This document shows, piece after piece, positions 44,901 to 56,142 of a stretch of 64,000 nt of DNA. This DNA is from Galaxea fascicularis (Eukaryota; Cnidaria; Anthozoa; Scleractinia; Euphylliidae), in assembly GCA_948470475.1 (NCBI GenBank), contig OX419342.1, positions 15,071,510 to 15,135,509 of the forward strand, in the 5' to 3' direction. A model generated the notes under the pieces. The model did no database searches. It saw only the letters and a program-made list of their open reading frames with translations, and was not told the origin of the DNA. The translations under genes were made by a program, and so were the position numbers. Within the stretch, counting starts at the first letter, position 1; the number at the start of each line of letters is the position of its first letter.

Positions 44901-47900
44901 TCGTCTCTCTTTCTTTTTCTGTTCCCTTCCTTCCTTTGAAGATACTGAACTGGTTGAAGTTTTACGGAAACCCTTAAATAGCCGTAACTTCTTCTTTCGC
45001 TTTAACTTCTTCTCGTTATCGGCATCATTGTCAGATGAAGATAAAGATGAGGTGTTTGAACTCCTTCGTTTTTCACCCGAGCTGTCTTCGCCAGGAAACA
45101 CAACTTCGATTGTTTGCTTAATTTCCCTGTCTAGGGTCAATGTCCTGTTTCTTGGAGAGAGAGGCTTTTCCTCTTCAAGTGATGCTGAACAAACGGTGAC
45201 ATTTTCCTCAACCTTTACCAGAGACATTCTTCCAGGCTTAAGCTGCTTGTCGTTCTGCTCCTTCTCAAGGCTGATGCTGCCAAAGTTGAAAGCGTGATCC
45301 GGCCCATCCGCCTTTGTAGGTGACACCAGCCTCAGCTCCATGTCGGGGCGTATCTCATCGTAACGCTGGAGACTTCGTGGCTCCTCGTAATCCACAGAAG
45401 GAAATGTCTCTGGAGTACTTTCGAGCTGAAAATTATAGTCATTTGCCACAGGTATGTCGCCATCTAAAGGTTCCGTCTCTATATGTAGCTCAGAACGGGC
45501 CTTAGGTGCTTTGGGTGTCGAAGTTTTCATTCCCCAGTCAACGTCGATGTCAAACGCCTTTCCATTTGACTGAATTGCTGCTTTCCCATTACGCTCTACA
45601 GATGGTGGTTTCGTAACCAGGACGTTGAAATCGTCATCTGTTATTTTCCTGTCCAGTCCCTCCATGCCCAAGTCAATTTCAGGTTTCTTTTCAGAAACAT
45701 CAAGAGCTGGCGTGCTAGTACCAAAGCGGAGATCGCCTGCGAGTATGGGTATATCTGGTTCTGGTTTGTCGATATCTAATTCTCTCTCTCCAAATGGTAG
45801 TTTTGTTCCCGAGACCTCTAAATCAAGACTGTTGGCATCAAAGTCTCTCTTGTCTCCTTTTTTGTTTTCTTCCATGTCACTGATGCCCAGCCCAATTTCT
45901 TTTCTCTTTCCAGAAAGATCAAGATCTGGCATACTGCCACCAAGACGGAGATCATCAGCTTCACCGTCTTTCTCTCGTGTGTCGAAGTTTAATCCCTTCA
46001 CCCCAAATCCAGGTTTTGTTGGAGAAACTTCTAGGTCAAGTGAATTGTCATCGAGGTCAAACGTGCCTTTAGGTACTGATATATCTGACTTGGTTATACC
46101 CCAGTCGCCTTCGCCCCATGGTGTAGCAGGGTCTGTATCTGGCTGTCTAATGCCAAAGTCTTTGTTTGCAACGCCAATTGAAGGTCCCGGTATTTTTGGT
46201 TTTCCGTGTGAAAACTGAGGTGCAGTTAAATCTATTTCGCCGTTTTCTGCTGCTTTTGTGATGTCGAATTTAGGTGTCTTAAATCCAACATTTGTTTTGC
46301 CTGAAGGTTGTTCAATCTGTGGGGTAGTAGCCTCGACATTTGGGCCATCAATGTTTGCATTTGGTTCACCAAAATGCAATTTGCCACCTTTCTTAATTTC
46401 GAGAGATCCATCGATGTCTGGTCTGTCAAGCTCGGTAATTCCTGGTGATTTTCCGTATGGCTCGTCTTTATCCGCATTTCCTGCACACGATAGGCAGTTT
46501 CCCCGAACCTTTTTCCTGGATGGCAGATGTCCATCGGCAGAGGGACCTCGGACATCACCAGTCGAATATTCTTGGCTGCGCATTTCTGTTTGTAGTTTTC
46601 CTTTTGGTTGGTTTAAGTTTGGAGTGTTTGCGTCCACCTCAACGTTTGGCGTACCTGTTCTCATATCTTGATCAGGTCCACTGCCACCCACATACAGGTC
46701 TCTACCACCACTAGTTGATGGGAAGGACGTGGTTGAACGAGGAAAACTAATTTCTCCGTTTAAATTAGGAGTATCTTCATGTAGTGGAGAGGCGTTCAAA
46801 TGCAATTCGTTTTCGTTGCTTCCTTCTCGTCTTTCGATGTTTGTGGCAGGTCCTTTCACATCAACATCTGGGCCTTTGAAAGCAAATTTTGTACTTCCTT
46901 TAGACTTTCGATATGGTTCGTCATTACCAGTACTACCCGCGCATGACAAGCAGCTAGCACCCTTCGCCTTCTTAGATGGAGACCCTAACTCAGCAGATGG
47001 AGTTCCTGTTGGAACTTTGACATCTGGACCTGGCCGTTGACCACGTATTTTTCCCTCTGGTGGGTTGAGGCCATCGGTATTCGTGTCTAATTCCACCTTC
47101 CGCTTTCCTGTAGAAACATCCACCTTTGGTCCATGAACATTAAAGTCAGGTCTAGTTACAGGTTTTGGTCCACTGATGTCAACGTCTGGCCCAGAAGTAT
47201 CTGCTTTTGGTCCACGGGCATCAACGTTAGGCCCAGAAAAATCTGCTTTCGGTCTAAGGACATCAAATTCAGGTCCAGAAATACCTGCTTTTGGTCCACG
47301 GAGGTCAATGTCAGGCCCACATATTCTTGAGTTTGGAGCATGGAGATCAAAGTCAAGTCCAGACACACCCGTTTTTGGTTCGCTGAGGTCACGACCTGGC
47401 CCAGAAATACCTGCGTTTGGTCGACGGACTTCAAATTCAGGTCCAGAAGCTCCTTTCATTACGTCGATATCAACTTTAGGTATGCTAGCATCCACGTCCG
47501 GCATAGAACCACCTAGACGAGGTCCGCCAGTTCCGAAGTCAGGTTTAGAAATCACCGCTTTAGGTCCACTGACATCAAAGTCAGGTCCAGACACACTCGT
47601 TTTTGGTTCGCTGAGGTCACGACCTGGCCCAGAAATACCTGCGTTTGGTCGACGGACTTCAAATTCAGGTCCAGAAGCTCCTTTCATTACGTCGATATCA
47701 ACTTTAGGTCTGTTAGCATCCACTTCTGGCATAGAACCACCTAGACGAGGTCCACCAGTTCCGAAGTCAGGTTTAGAAATCACCGCTTTAGGTCCACTGA
47801 CATCGAGGTCAGGTCCAGACATGCCTGCATTGATGCTACCGGATGGAAGAGATGCGTCAACTTCAGGTCCATCAAAACCAAATGAAGCCTCTCTTTTCGT

Positions 47901-50900
47901 TGTTCTGTATGGTTCGTCCTTTTCGCCTTTTCCTACGCAGGAGAAACAGCTTCCTCCTTTTTTCTTTACAGAAGGGAGGCCTAATTCCGCAGAGGGTTTA
48001 TTAACTTCCACCGTTGGGTCTCCCAGTTCACCGGTTGACGCGTCAATGTCACGGCTCGTCATGTTTGTTGATATGTTTGCGTCTGGAGCATCTAATTCAG
48101 GTACATTCGTACTTATGCCTGCTTTAGGACTTCTTGTCGGAATGTCTACATCTGGACCACTTGCCTCTGCTGAGAAACTCAAATCATTTTTGGGGAACCG
48201 TAATCCTGCAGAGGGTGTGTCAATTTGTGCTTTTACGCCTGGCGTCTTGCCGGTTGAAACACCAACATCAAGGGCTGGTCTGTCTGGTGCACTGACATCA
48301 GAAACATTTGAGCTCATCTCTCCCTTTGGTAACCTTCCAGAGAGATCCACATCTGGCCTACTGGTATCAAAGGAAGGGCCAGTAATTTTTCCCATTTCCA
48401 TAGAGCCATCAACCTCTGGATTATCGAAAGCGTATCTGGTATTACCTTTAGCTTTTCGATAGGGTTCATCCTTGTCGCCAGTTCCAGCACATGTTAGACA
48501 GTTTCCGCGTTTTTTCTTTGAAGAAGACATATCAGTTTCGGCAGATGATCCTCTAGGATTCACCGAGGGGTCCTTTATTTTCCCTGTAGAAACAGCGGAA
48601 TTCGTTTCTTGGACTGTGATGTCTGGGGCATTTGCCTGGAAACCCACTTTCGGTTTGTTTACTTTGCTGCCCATATTTGGCTGACGGGTGTCCACCTCTC
48701 CATCAAACGAGGACCGACGAACCTTTGCAGCTGTACCTGGAGAGGCAAGGGAGGCATTTGGACCAGAGAAGCCAATGTTCCCCTCTTTATCGGCATCTAA
48801 ATCTACACCTGGGGTAGACGCACGAAGACCAAACTCCTCCGTTTTAATTTCGCGTTCTGCTCCTTTTACACCAGAACCATATCCGCTTAGGTCAAATTTG
48901 CCGCCAGTTTTCATTTCCACTGAGTCACCTGGACCGTCAAATTCTAAATCAGTAGTTCCTTTTCGCTTTATATAAGGTTCGTCTTTATTGGTGCCTCCTG
49001 CACAAGAGATACAGCTTCCACCTTTCTTCTTCTTCGAAGGCAGGTCTAACTCGCTAGGTGGAGTATGATGCCTTGCTTGAGGGCTGTGCTGCTTGCTGCT
49101 TGAAAAGCCAATATCTGGTCCGGAGATTTGCGTTCTTACTTTTCCTTCCAGAGTCTCAATATCAGGTGCATTAAGGTCTAAATTTGTATTTGTCCCTGAC
49201 GAAATAAATGCTTCTGGTGCGCCTGAATCAAGCGCGAAACTTTCTCCATTGACCGATGGTCCCGAGAATTTTCCTCCCGTTTTCATGTCTGGCCTGTCTA
49301 AATCCAATCCTACATTTGCTCTGCCTTTTCTATACGGTTCCTCCTTGCCCCCAGTAGATGCACAAGAAAAGCAGTTACCTCTCTTCTTTTTCACTGAAGG
49401 TATATCCCAACCGGTTGATGGACCACTGAGATCAACATCTGTAAATGCATCTGGACCAGACAATTGCGTTTGGAGTTTTCCTTCCGTCATATCCACTCCA
49501 GGCTCACTTATGTCAGCTCTTGGCTTCTTCACAGAAATGTCCATTGATCCAATGTCAGGAGCCTGACCTTGCAGCCCTTCTACATCCAATGATGGGGTAT
49601 TTGCTTGGAGTACTGGTTCAGCATTATCAGCATTATAGGATTGCCCTATAGACCCTCCAGGTAGATCAAATGATCTGTCTGTGTAATGAGAAATAATCAA
49701 ATGAATGGTATTAAAAATTCAGCAAATTACTTACAATGGTATTTTTCCTAAACTTACAGATTTAATATGTGATTGGTTTAAGAACTTGGCTAGCGATAAA
49801 CACACATTAGTTCAACATCTTTGATAGAACCGTAAGGCTTTGATTTGTACCTTACGATTACATTTCAACACTACACAAAACTTGCAATCCTACGTACCCT
49901 TTTCCTTATACAGAGCCCTTTTTAATAACTTTAGATGTAGCTGTGGCCTTTCATCATCTCGGAGAAGTTCCATAGCCTTGTCATGAGCCATACCCTCGAT
50001 GGAGACGCCGTTGATTTCTATGATCTTGTCACCTGCAAACATTTAAGGTTCAAATTTATTTAATGAGTGAACTTTTACAGGCAATCCGGTGGCCATCTTT
50101 ACATGCACTGCACCGAAGGGGTCACCAGACTGCCGAAAGGTCCATGCCTCTCATTTTTTTGATCGGGTGATCCTTATGTGTTTAACCAGTAGTATCTACG
50201 CGTGCGTTAACCGGTTTCACGGCTGGTTTTTTTTCTTCAGAAATGACTACAATTTATTCCCTGAGCTTGTTCGCTCCAGATGTTGTGGTTTCTATTTTAT
50301 GTTCGGTTTAAATTTTATTTTCTTTTGTTTCAAACTCATTATCATACCTGATTACCATACCAAAAAAAGGGAAAATAAAGTTTAAACCATGGATAAAATT
50401 GAACCACATGCCACAAATGAATATATCGACCAACATTTTGCATACTTAAAGATAAACCTTGAGAAATTAATGTTACATCCACTCTTTGAATGAACATATT
50501 AATGAGGGCCATTCCTAATAAGAGTCGTTCCACTATAACTGACGTTCTTCATGATCAAACATGGATTTTGCCGTTCTCTAGGTGTTTTTCTGAGCAGCAG
50601 ATATTTAACATACCATCAGGAAGGCAACATTGACTGACCTTTCTCAATGAGCCCTGTTTTTGCCGCAATGCCGCCAGGTGTCACTTCTCTGACAAACAAG
50701 GCAGGAGGTAACAAAGTCTTGTCCCTCGCAATCAGCAGTCCAAACCCACCATGTCCAGGACGCTCGAGTGAGGCATCAACTACTTCCTGTGAGAACAAAA
50801 AAAGAAACTCTGAAATGGTTGCTTAACAGAATATTTCGTTTTTGGTTAAAGTTTTTTAGTAATTGCAATTTCATGGCTGTAAAGTAAGCCTTATGGATAG

Positions 50901-53900
50901 CGGCGAAAGTGTCCTTGAGCTGTGATCACACTTGGCCGAAACATGATAAGTCTGATCACGAATGAAACATGTGTCGTTATGAAGAGTGTTCACATCAGAC
51001 ATGGCATTGCGTGAATCATGGTTGAAACATGATTACTCTGAGCATGACTGAAACAACCTCGCGAGGTAGTTTCAATCATGACCAGACCAAACACATTCAA
51101 AATGGCGGATGGATGTGGAGATGAGGCGAGTGCCCAAAAGAACCAAAATGTCTAGCTGTAATATGGGCCGATGAAGAAATACAACGGCAATTATCGGCGA
51201 TGGGTAGAAAGCAGAATATTTGGGAGAACATTGCAGCAAAACGTAATAACAGTCACAAACTGGAGTCCCCCGTACGCATTTTAAAAAAACACGCTGGAAG
51301 CCAGGCAATGCTAATTACTAATTACAAGCTCTTTATTCGGGGGAATAAATAAATCCAAATGCAAACTTTAAGCTCAAAAATAAAAGTGGATTTATGCAAG
51401 TACCATGAAACAGGATAAGTTATGCAACCATGCATGAAACGTGATGTGAACAATGCAAAAACAAACGTGTTTAGGCGAAACATGTTTGCCCTAATCGTGT
51501 TTCGGCTTTAATGTGAACACAGCTCTAGACCCCTATACAACGTAAGCCACCAACTTGTAAATACAATGTATCCGTTTCAGCTTATTAAATTTTGTTGAGT
51601 TTCAGCCAAATTAAAACCTTGTAATCATTATCTTAAAATCTTTTCATAGACGTCAAGGAAGATGAATGCCTGAATGCCGGAAAACGCGCAATGACTGTGA
51701 GGAGAAAAGAGTAGACGCTTCACAAAAGGGTGCACCTTAAGGCTTGTCCTATGAAATCCGGTAACTAAAATGGACACAATGAAGAAACTTTAACAGAAAA
51801 CTTTCTTCGTTTCTTGGAAGAATGCTTTATATACACTGTTAAGCAACAACCGCCAGAGTATATTAAGTTCTATAGTAAGGAAAAATGAATTACATTATCC
51901 ACTTACCAGATCACCCATTCCTGAAACGTCCACCTTGGGTGTAGACGGACCCTTGATTACCACATTAGCATCAGCACCTGGAAGACTACCTCCTGAGGGT
52001 TTGTCAACATCTGGAAGATCTAAAGCAGTGCCACTTACAGATGGAGGGTTCAGTTTTGACCGATTTTCTTTTTCTGGAGCAGCAACATCGAGCCGAGGAT
52101 CCCAGTCCATGTCCAACCTAAAATCGCCGCTACCGGAAGGGGTTTTAATGTCCGACTTCCCGTCCATATCAATCTTGACATCTCTGTTATAAGATGGGGG
52201 CTTGACAGATGGATCTCCGTCCACGTCAATTTTAACTTCTCCCTTGTTCCTTGGGGGCATGTCAATCAGAACGTCTCGGCTTCTCCCAAATGCTGGATTG
52301 ACAACGCCTGATGTGTTGTATGCTGAGAAACAACATAAAACCGGCAATTACCTCTAGGTGTTCGTCTCAAATGGAACCTCTTATATGAAACTTGATTTAT
52401 CACTGGTAAAGTTTTCATTACTGGATACAAAGTTTTTGAATGCTGGAATTCTTGAGCGCACAAAAGCTATAAAAAGCAGCTCAAATCTTACTACTTTTTT
52501 TTATTTATTTGCACGTCTTCTGTACCACAATTTTATGCATTGCAATTCAGACCATGCGTGCATTTCTCGAAACTCCCCGAAACTTTTCGGGCCTACTTTC
52601 CCACGCATCCCAAAAACGAAGATGTTCCCACGAATGAGATTTTGCGAGAAATTTGCTTTTTCGTATCCGTATCTTAAAATCATTGTGAAAGACCAGAGTT
52701 TCTAGAGAAAGCGGATGGAAATGGCTTTTCGGGACTTCCGAGAAACGGGCCTGATGTGTCGTTCATCACACGCAAACAAAGCTCCAAACAGATAGTTTAT
52801 ACAATTCTTGTATTGTTAATACATCTTAGTAATGAAAACGAAACGACGTTTGAAAGGCTTCGTTTTTGGGTTTTAAATAAGTTTTGTAGATTGACCGTAC
52901 CGGTGCAGACTCTGTAATACACACGCTTACGACAAAATGGATTGTTTACGCGTTCAAAGGTTTTAAACAAACCGTTTCAAGATCGAGCGTCAAAGGCGTC
53001 AATGATTGTACGTGAAATGAGAATGTTAAATAGCTTGGCACCAGTTCAGTACGACTATCGTCTATTTTCGTGGAGTGAACAATCCGATTCATCCAATTTG
53101 CTTAGGATTTGTTTTAAAGAGAAAGCGTGTTGTTTAACACCAAGGTCTTGACAGCTTGTTCGTCTCCGTTCACTGGTCTTTCAAACAAAAGCAAAGAGAA
53201 CAACGGGAGCTAAGAAACTGACAGTGGTATTCTTAACAAAAACACTTATTCAAACACAAAGGTCATTGCTATAAAAAATAATCACAACACTTCAAAAATG
53301 TATCTGGGAACTGATGTATGTGGTTCATGACCTTATTTAGTAATAATGAAGAAATGACAAAGGACCAAGTGTGTATTTCAGTTGCTCGTCACACTATAGT
53401 TACTGTAGATTGCCAAAGACACGTCTTATATTAATTCTTGCACAGTAAAAAGCAATTACAGAAGTAAACTTTCCCAGCTCTTCTCGACGTCCAGAGCAAT
53501 TTCTTCAATCTTACAGCTGAAACATAAGTCGAAATTTTTTCACAAATATGTTGATTTATTTGTAGGTTTTTGTAGCTACAGTCTGAAATGCTTCCCCAGC
53601 CGTACAGAAATATTCTTTGTAAGTATATATGAAACAGCCTGAATCCAGGTTTATTTGCATTTAAAAAAGCTTGTTGATATGCTTAAATGTTTGTTCCATA
53701 TCCCTCCAAGGGTAACTTTCCTCGAAAAGCCTTGAAATGATAAAAAAAAATCGTGATTTTTAAGGAGATTACGACATTTTTAATTTTAAAGACATGTTTC
53801 GATGTTGCCAACATCATCGTCAGTTACACAATATTTGAAAAACCGTTGGACTTTATAACAACTAAGTAATTAATTATATGTTTTAAGATTAAGTGACAAA

Positions 53901-56142
53901 AATATTTGAGTGAGTTACAAAGTGTGAAAGAACATAAAGCCTAAGCATTTAAAAAAAAAAACATTTTTTGTGAAGTCGCTAAAGGAACAAAGGAGCAGAG
54001 CGCGTTTCGTATCGCACACCAGCACCTTTTCTAGTGCAGCTAACCATTCTTCAATAGTGTGTGTCCTTAAATTTCAGTTTTACTAGTTTCCCTATCTTTC
54101 CCTCTTTTTGTATCCTTATGACTCTTATGACGTTAATTTCTTCTGGATCTTTAAGATTAAAATAGTATTCAAATTCACTGAACAAAAGGCGCGTCGTACA
54201 GAAATCCGGTGTCTTGACAAGCAAAACGACAACGGTGTGTTCGTGTTAATCCACTTTTTTCTCTGCTCATTGGAAACAAAAAGGAGTAAATAATGGGAAA
54301 TGTTTCGCCATTGAAGCGACGAACAGCTTGAAACATTGTGGTTATTTTAGAATTTTTTCATTGTTTGGATGAGTTTTACTGGAACTGAATAAAGGTCTTT
54401 CGTGTAATATGTTGGATAACGTGTTTCATTTCCACAAATTCCAGAAATTGGAAGTTGAATTTATTTCAACAGCTCTTGAAGTTTCTGAGAATGTTCATGT
54501 ATTTACGCGAGTTAAATCTGCACCCGCAATAGAACTTTCTAACGTCAACTGATTATATGCTTAAAAAATTGACATAACGTTTAAAGAATTGCTAACTTAA
54601 GTTCAATAAACGTGCTAAAGCTTAATTAAGCTTACATCTTAACGACAGGCTTTTGTCCCCTTCAAGAAAATTCCGTATTGGTTTTATTACCTGACTTCAT
54701 TTACATTACTTGAGATAAGTCTAATAAATCGTTTTATTAAAATAGCCAAAGGCAGTCGTTTATTACATGCTGTGCGTGAAAAGACAGAATATTTGCAGTG
54801 TAAAGAAAACTGTTGCAAAGTTCTATTTTTGGTCAGAATCATTTTAAAATGCCCGGACAATATACCTTAAAAATTATTTCCAAACTCGTTTATCACATAG
54901 TGGTCATAGTGCTGTTGGAGGCCATCGTTTGATTTCATAAGAGATAAATAACCGCCTCGGTCGTCAGCGGCTTCATGAATCTCGATTCTTCGTATTTTTG
55001 TGCTCGAGTGATTTTCAAAAGGTAATTGTTTTACGCAAATAATACACCCACCAATATACCTGGTTATGCGCGATTTACGTTGTCAGAAAGCATCTCGGTA
55101 ATTAAGAGTATTTATTTATTTTGAGCAAAATGAGTGTTTCTGGTGACTTCAGTTCCTAAGCGATCAAAGAGTAACTAAGGCCATAAAAAAACTCCAGAAC
55201 ATCCCAGGCTGGTTTTCGTACGGCTAGGCTGACCGCCGCATATTAAAAATATCCGTCAGATCACGTAATCTTCTCATGGAGATTCCTTCACTGAACAGTT
55301 TACTGTTATTGTGATGCCGTCAAGGTTTTGCAGAATACAAAAAAAAATTAGATGGAAAATTAGTGTGCTTTATAAAGTGGCTGCTAATCACTTAAATCGC
55401 TCTCACCGGGTAAGAAATAGCCGAGGAATTGATGGTATTGATAAATCATGAGGGCAAGCAATACAAGATTTAATGCAAGTCTGTAGACATTACAAAAAAA
55501 TAATTGCTTGCCCTTTTCTCAACGAGAACATGCACTTCTGACCTAATGCCACTGACAGGAAAATAAATCGACAATGAATAATTGCGAGAATCGTGAAGAA
55601 AAATAGATGCATATTCAATATTCAAAGCAGTTATTTCAAAGTATCGCAGGAATGCTAAGTGCGTAATTCTTTTCGTTGCTCGTGTTAGTAACATCTTACC
55701 CACTGTCGGTGCTTTTTCGCTGTAGTGGTGAGAAAAAGTGACGGGTGTTCCACTGCCGTTGAGTCCGATTTCACCACCTTTTGTCTTTCCAGGGAAGGAA
55801 AATTCAGGGTCGCTTGCGGTGTCGGCTGAAGATGTTGATGAGAACGATGCTGTCAACAACAAAAAAATTATATGAACAGTGCCCTTTAAACTGTGGGGGA
55901 CAAATGTTGAAGGTAGCCTTGGAAGTTTGCTTAGTTTTACTTCAGCAAATGAACGTGTCATTACCTGAATTTCGGTGCCTGCAGCAGTACCAAACAAGCG
56001 CTACAACGAGAGCGATAACAAGCAGCGCCCCTATTGTTCCAAATACCGAGGCAATGATAGCTGTGGTGCATTCGGCCGCCATAACGCAGCAAAGTTGCTG
56101 GCAGGCGAGTATCAACAACACTGAGGTGCTCTTAAAAGTCAT
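41904..56142 (-). CDS. Large transmembrane PDZ protein with AHNAK/periaxin-like repeats, 6 exons, about 2933 aa
   Basis: Exons on the minus strand: 56142-55965, 55849-55700, 52322-51907, 50786-50639, 50032-49898, 49678-41904. They sum to 8802 nt and stay in frame to TAA. Residues 1-23 form a signal peptide (MTFKSTSVLLILACQQLCCV), and about 28-52 a transmembrane helix followed by CCRHR. A linker with KIDVDG/KIDMDG motifs follows, then one PDZ domain (about 249-343) with carboxylate loop GFGL and GDKIIEINGV. Exon 6 alone gives about 2,590 residues: SGPDxDV...GPK repeats resembling AHNAK and periaxin, six CxxC-DEPY modules, a Ser/acidic region (about 43,500-45,080), and a C-terminal part with duplicated VVxRSxKR units. 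The start at 56142 is preferred over the in-frame 56193 because it exposes the signal peptide. It is probably a cortical scaffold. The AHNAK relationship is by composition and PDZ plus repeat layout, not proven orthology. Confidence 0.85.
43510..45080 (-). repeat. Ser/acidic low-complexity segments
   Basis: At least eight tracts of the form KERKSSTSSSSSDEE occur, partly encoded by GAT/TCA-type trinucleotide runs (for example near 44213-44231). The motif FRKxSTSSxSSxEGR occurs twice. These are dense CK2-type phosphoacceptor sites, expected to be disordered. Confidence 0.75.
46450..49395 (-). repeat. Six CxxC-DEPY modules in the repeat domain
   Basis: A module of about 40 residues with core KKxxG(N/G/A)(S)CxxCxG then DEPY(R)K recurs six times. 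The cysteine pairs lie near residues 445, 565, 735, 920, 1252 and 1405 (plus-strand positions about 49370, 49010, 48500, 47945, 46950 and 46490). Spacing is irregular (110-330 residues), with SGPDxD-type repeats between. The basic run before the Cys pair would suit either S-acylation or a metal or disulfide pair; neither is shown. Confidence 0.85.
47341..47830 (-). repeat. Recent in-frame tandem duplication (228 bp, 76 aa)
   Basis: Two neighbouring units are nearly identical in DNA, offset by exactly 228 bp (for example CGTTTTTGGTTCGCTGAGGT at 47370 and 47598). Each unit encodes SGPDFDVSGPKAVISKPDF, then GGPRLGGSMP, KVDIDVMKGASGPEFEVRRP and GISGPGRDLSEPKT. The multiple of three keeps the frame. 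Confidence 0.85.
49898..50786 (-). other. PDZ domain encoded by exons 4-5 of the large scaffold gene
   Basis: Exon 4 (50786-50639) gives GFGLLIARD, LFVREVTPGGIAAKTGLIEKG; exon 5 (50032-49898) gives DKIIEINGVSIEGMAHDKAM and the closing strand LHLKLLK. A phase-1 intron cuts the domain just before the conserved GD(K/R)I. The fold is complete, with a class I-like alpha-B region (AHDKAMELL; the first position His favours Ser/Thr at ligand position -2). Confidence 0.85.
50917..51525. mobile_element. Harbinger-like MITE with a SANT/Myb-type ORF remnant
   Basis: The ends GAGCTGTGATCACA and TGTGAACACAGCTC are inverted repeats; GCCGAAACA occurs at both ends. The interior encodes, in one frame on the plus strand (about 51145-51243), a stretch ending IWADEEIQRQLSAMGRKQN followed by IWENIAAK. 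It resembles the Myb/SANT-like DNA-binding protein of PIF/Harbinger elements. A stop just upstream breaks it. It lies in intron 3 of the PDZ gene. Confidence 0.6.
52323..55699. other. Intron 2 of the PDZ gene
   Basis: 3.4 kb without coding exons. Near 52557-52757 CATTTCTCGAAACTCCCCGA and TCGGGACTTCCGAGAAACGG form imperfect inverted repeats, probably a MITE related to the hairpin at 6081. The rest is AT-rich, with a few A runs and no clear repeat. Confidence 0.45.

Noticed and set aside
44491..45297. 268-codon plus-strand open frame (Ser/Leu/Phe-rich)
   Set aside because: It is the complement of the Ser/Lys/Glu-rich segment of the minus-strand gene; composition is explained by antisense reading.
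47176..48462. 428-codon plus-strand open frame opposite the repeat gene
   Set aside because: It is antisense to the AHNAK-like repeats; periodic codons make the opposite strand open too. It has no domain and no splice or start context.
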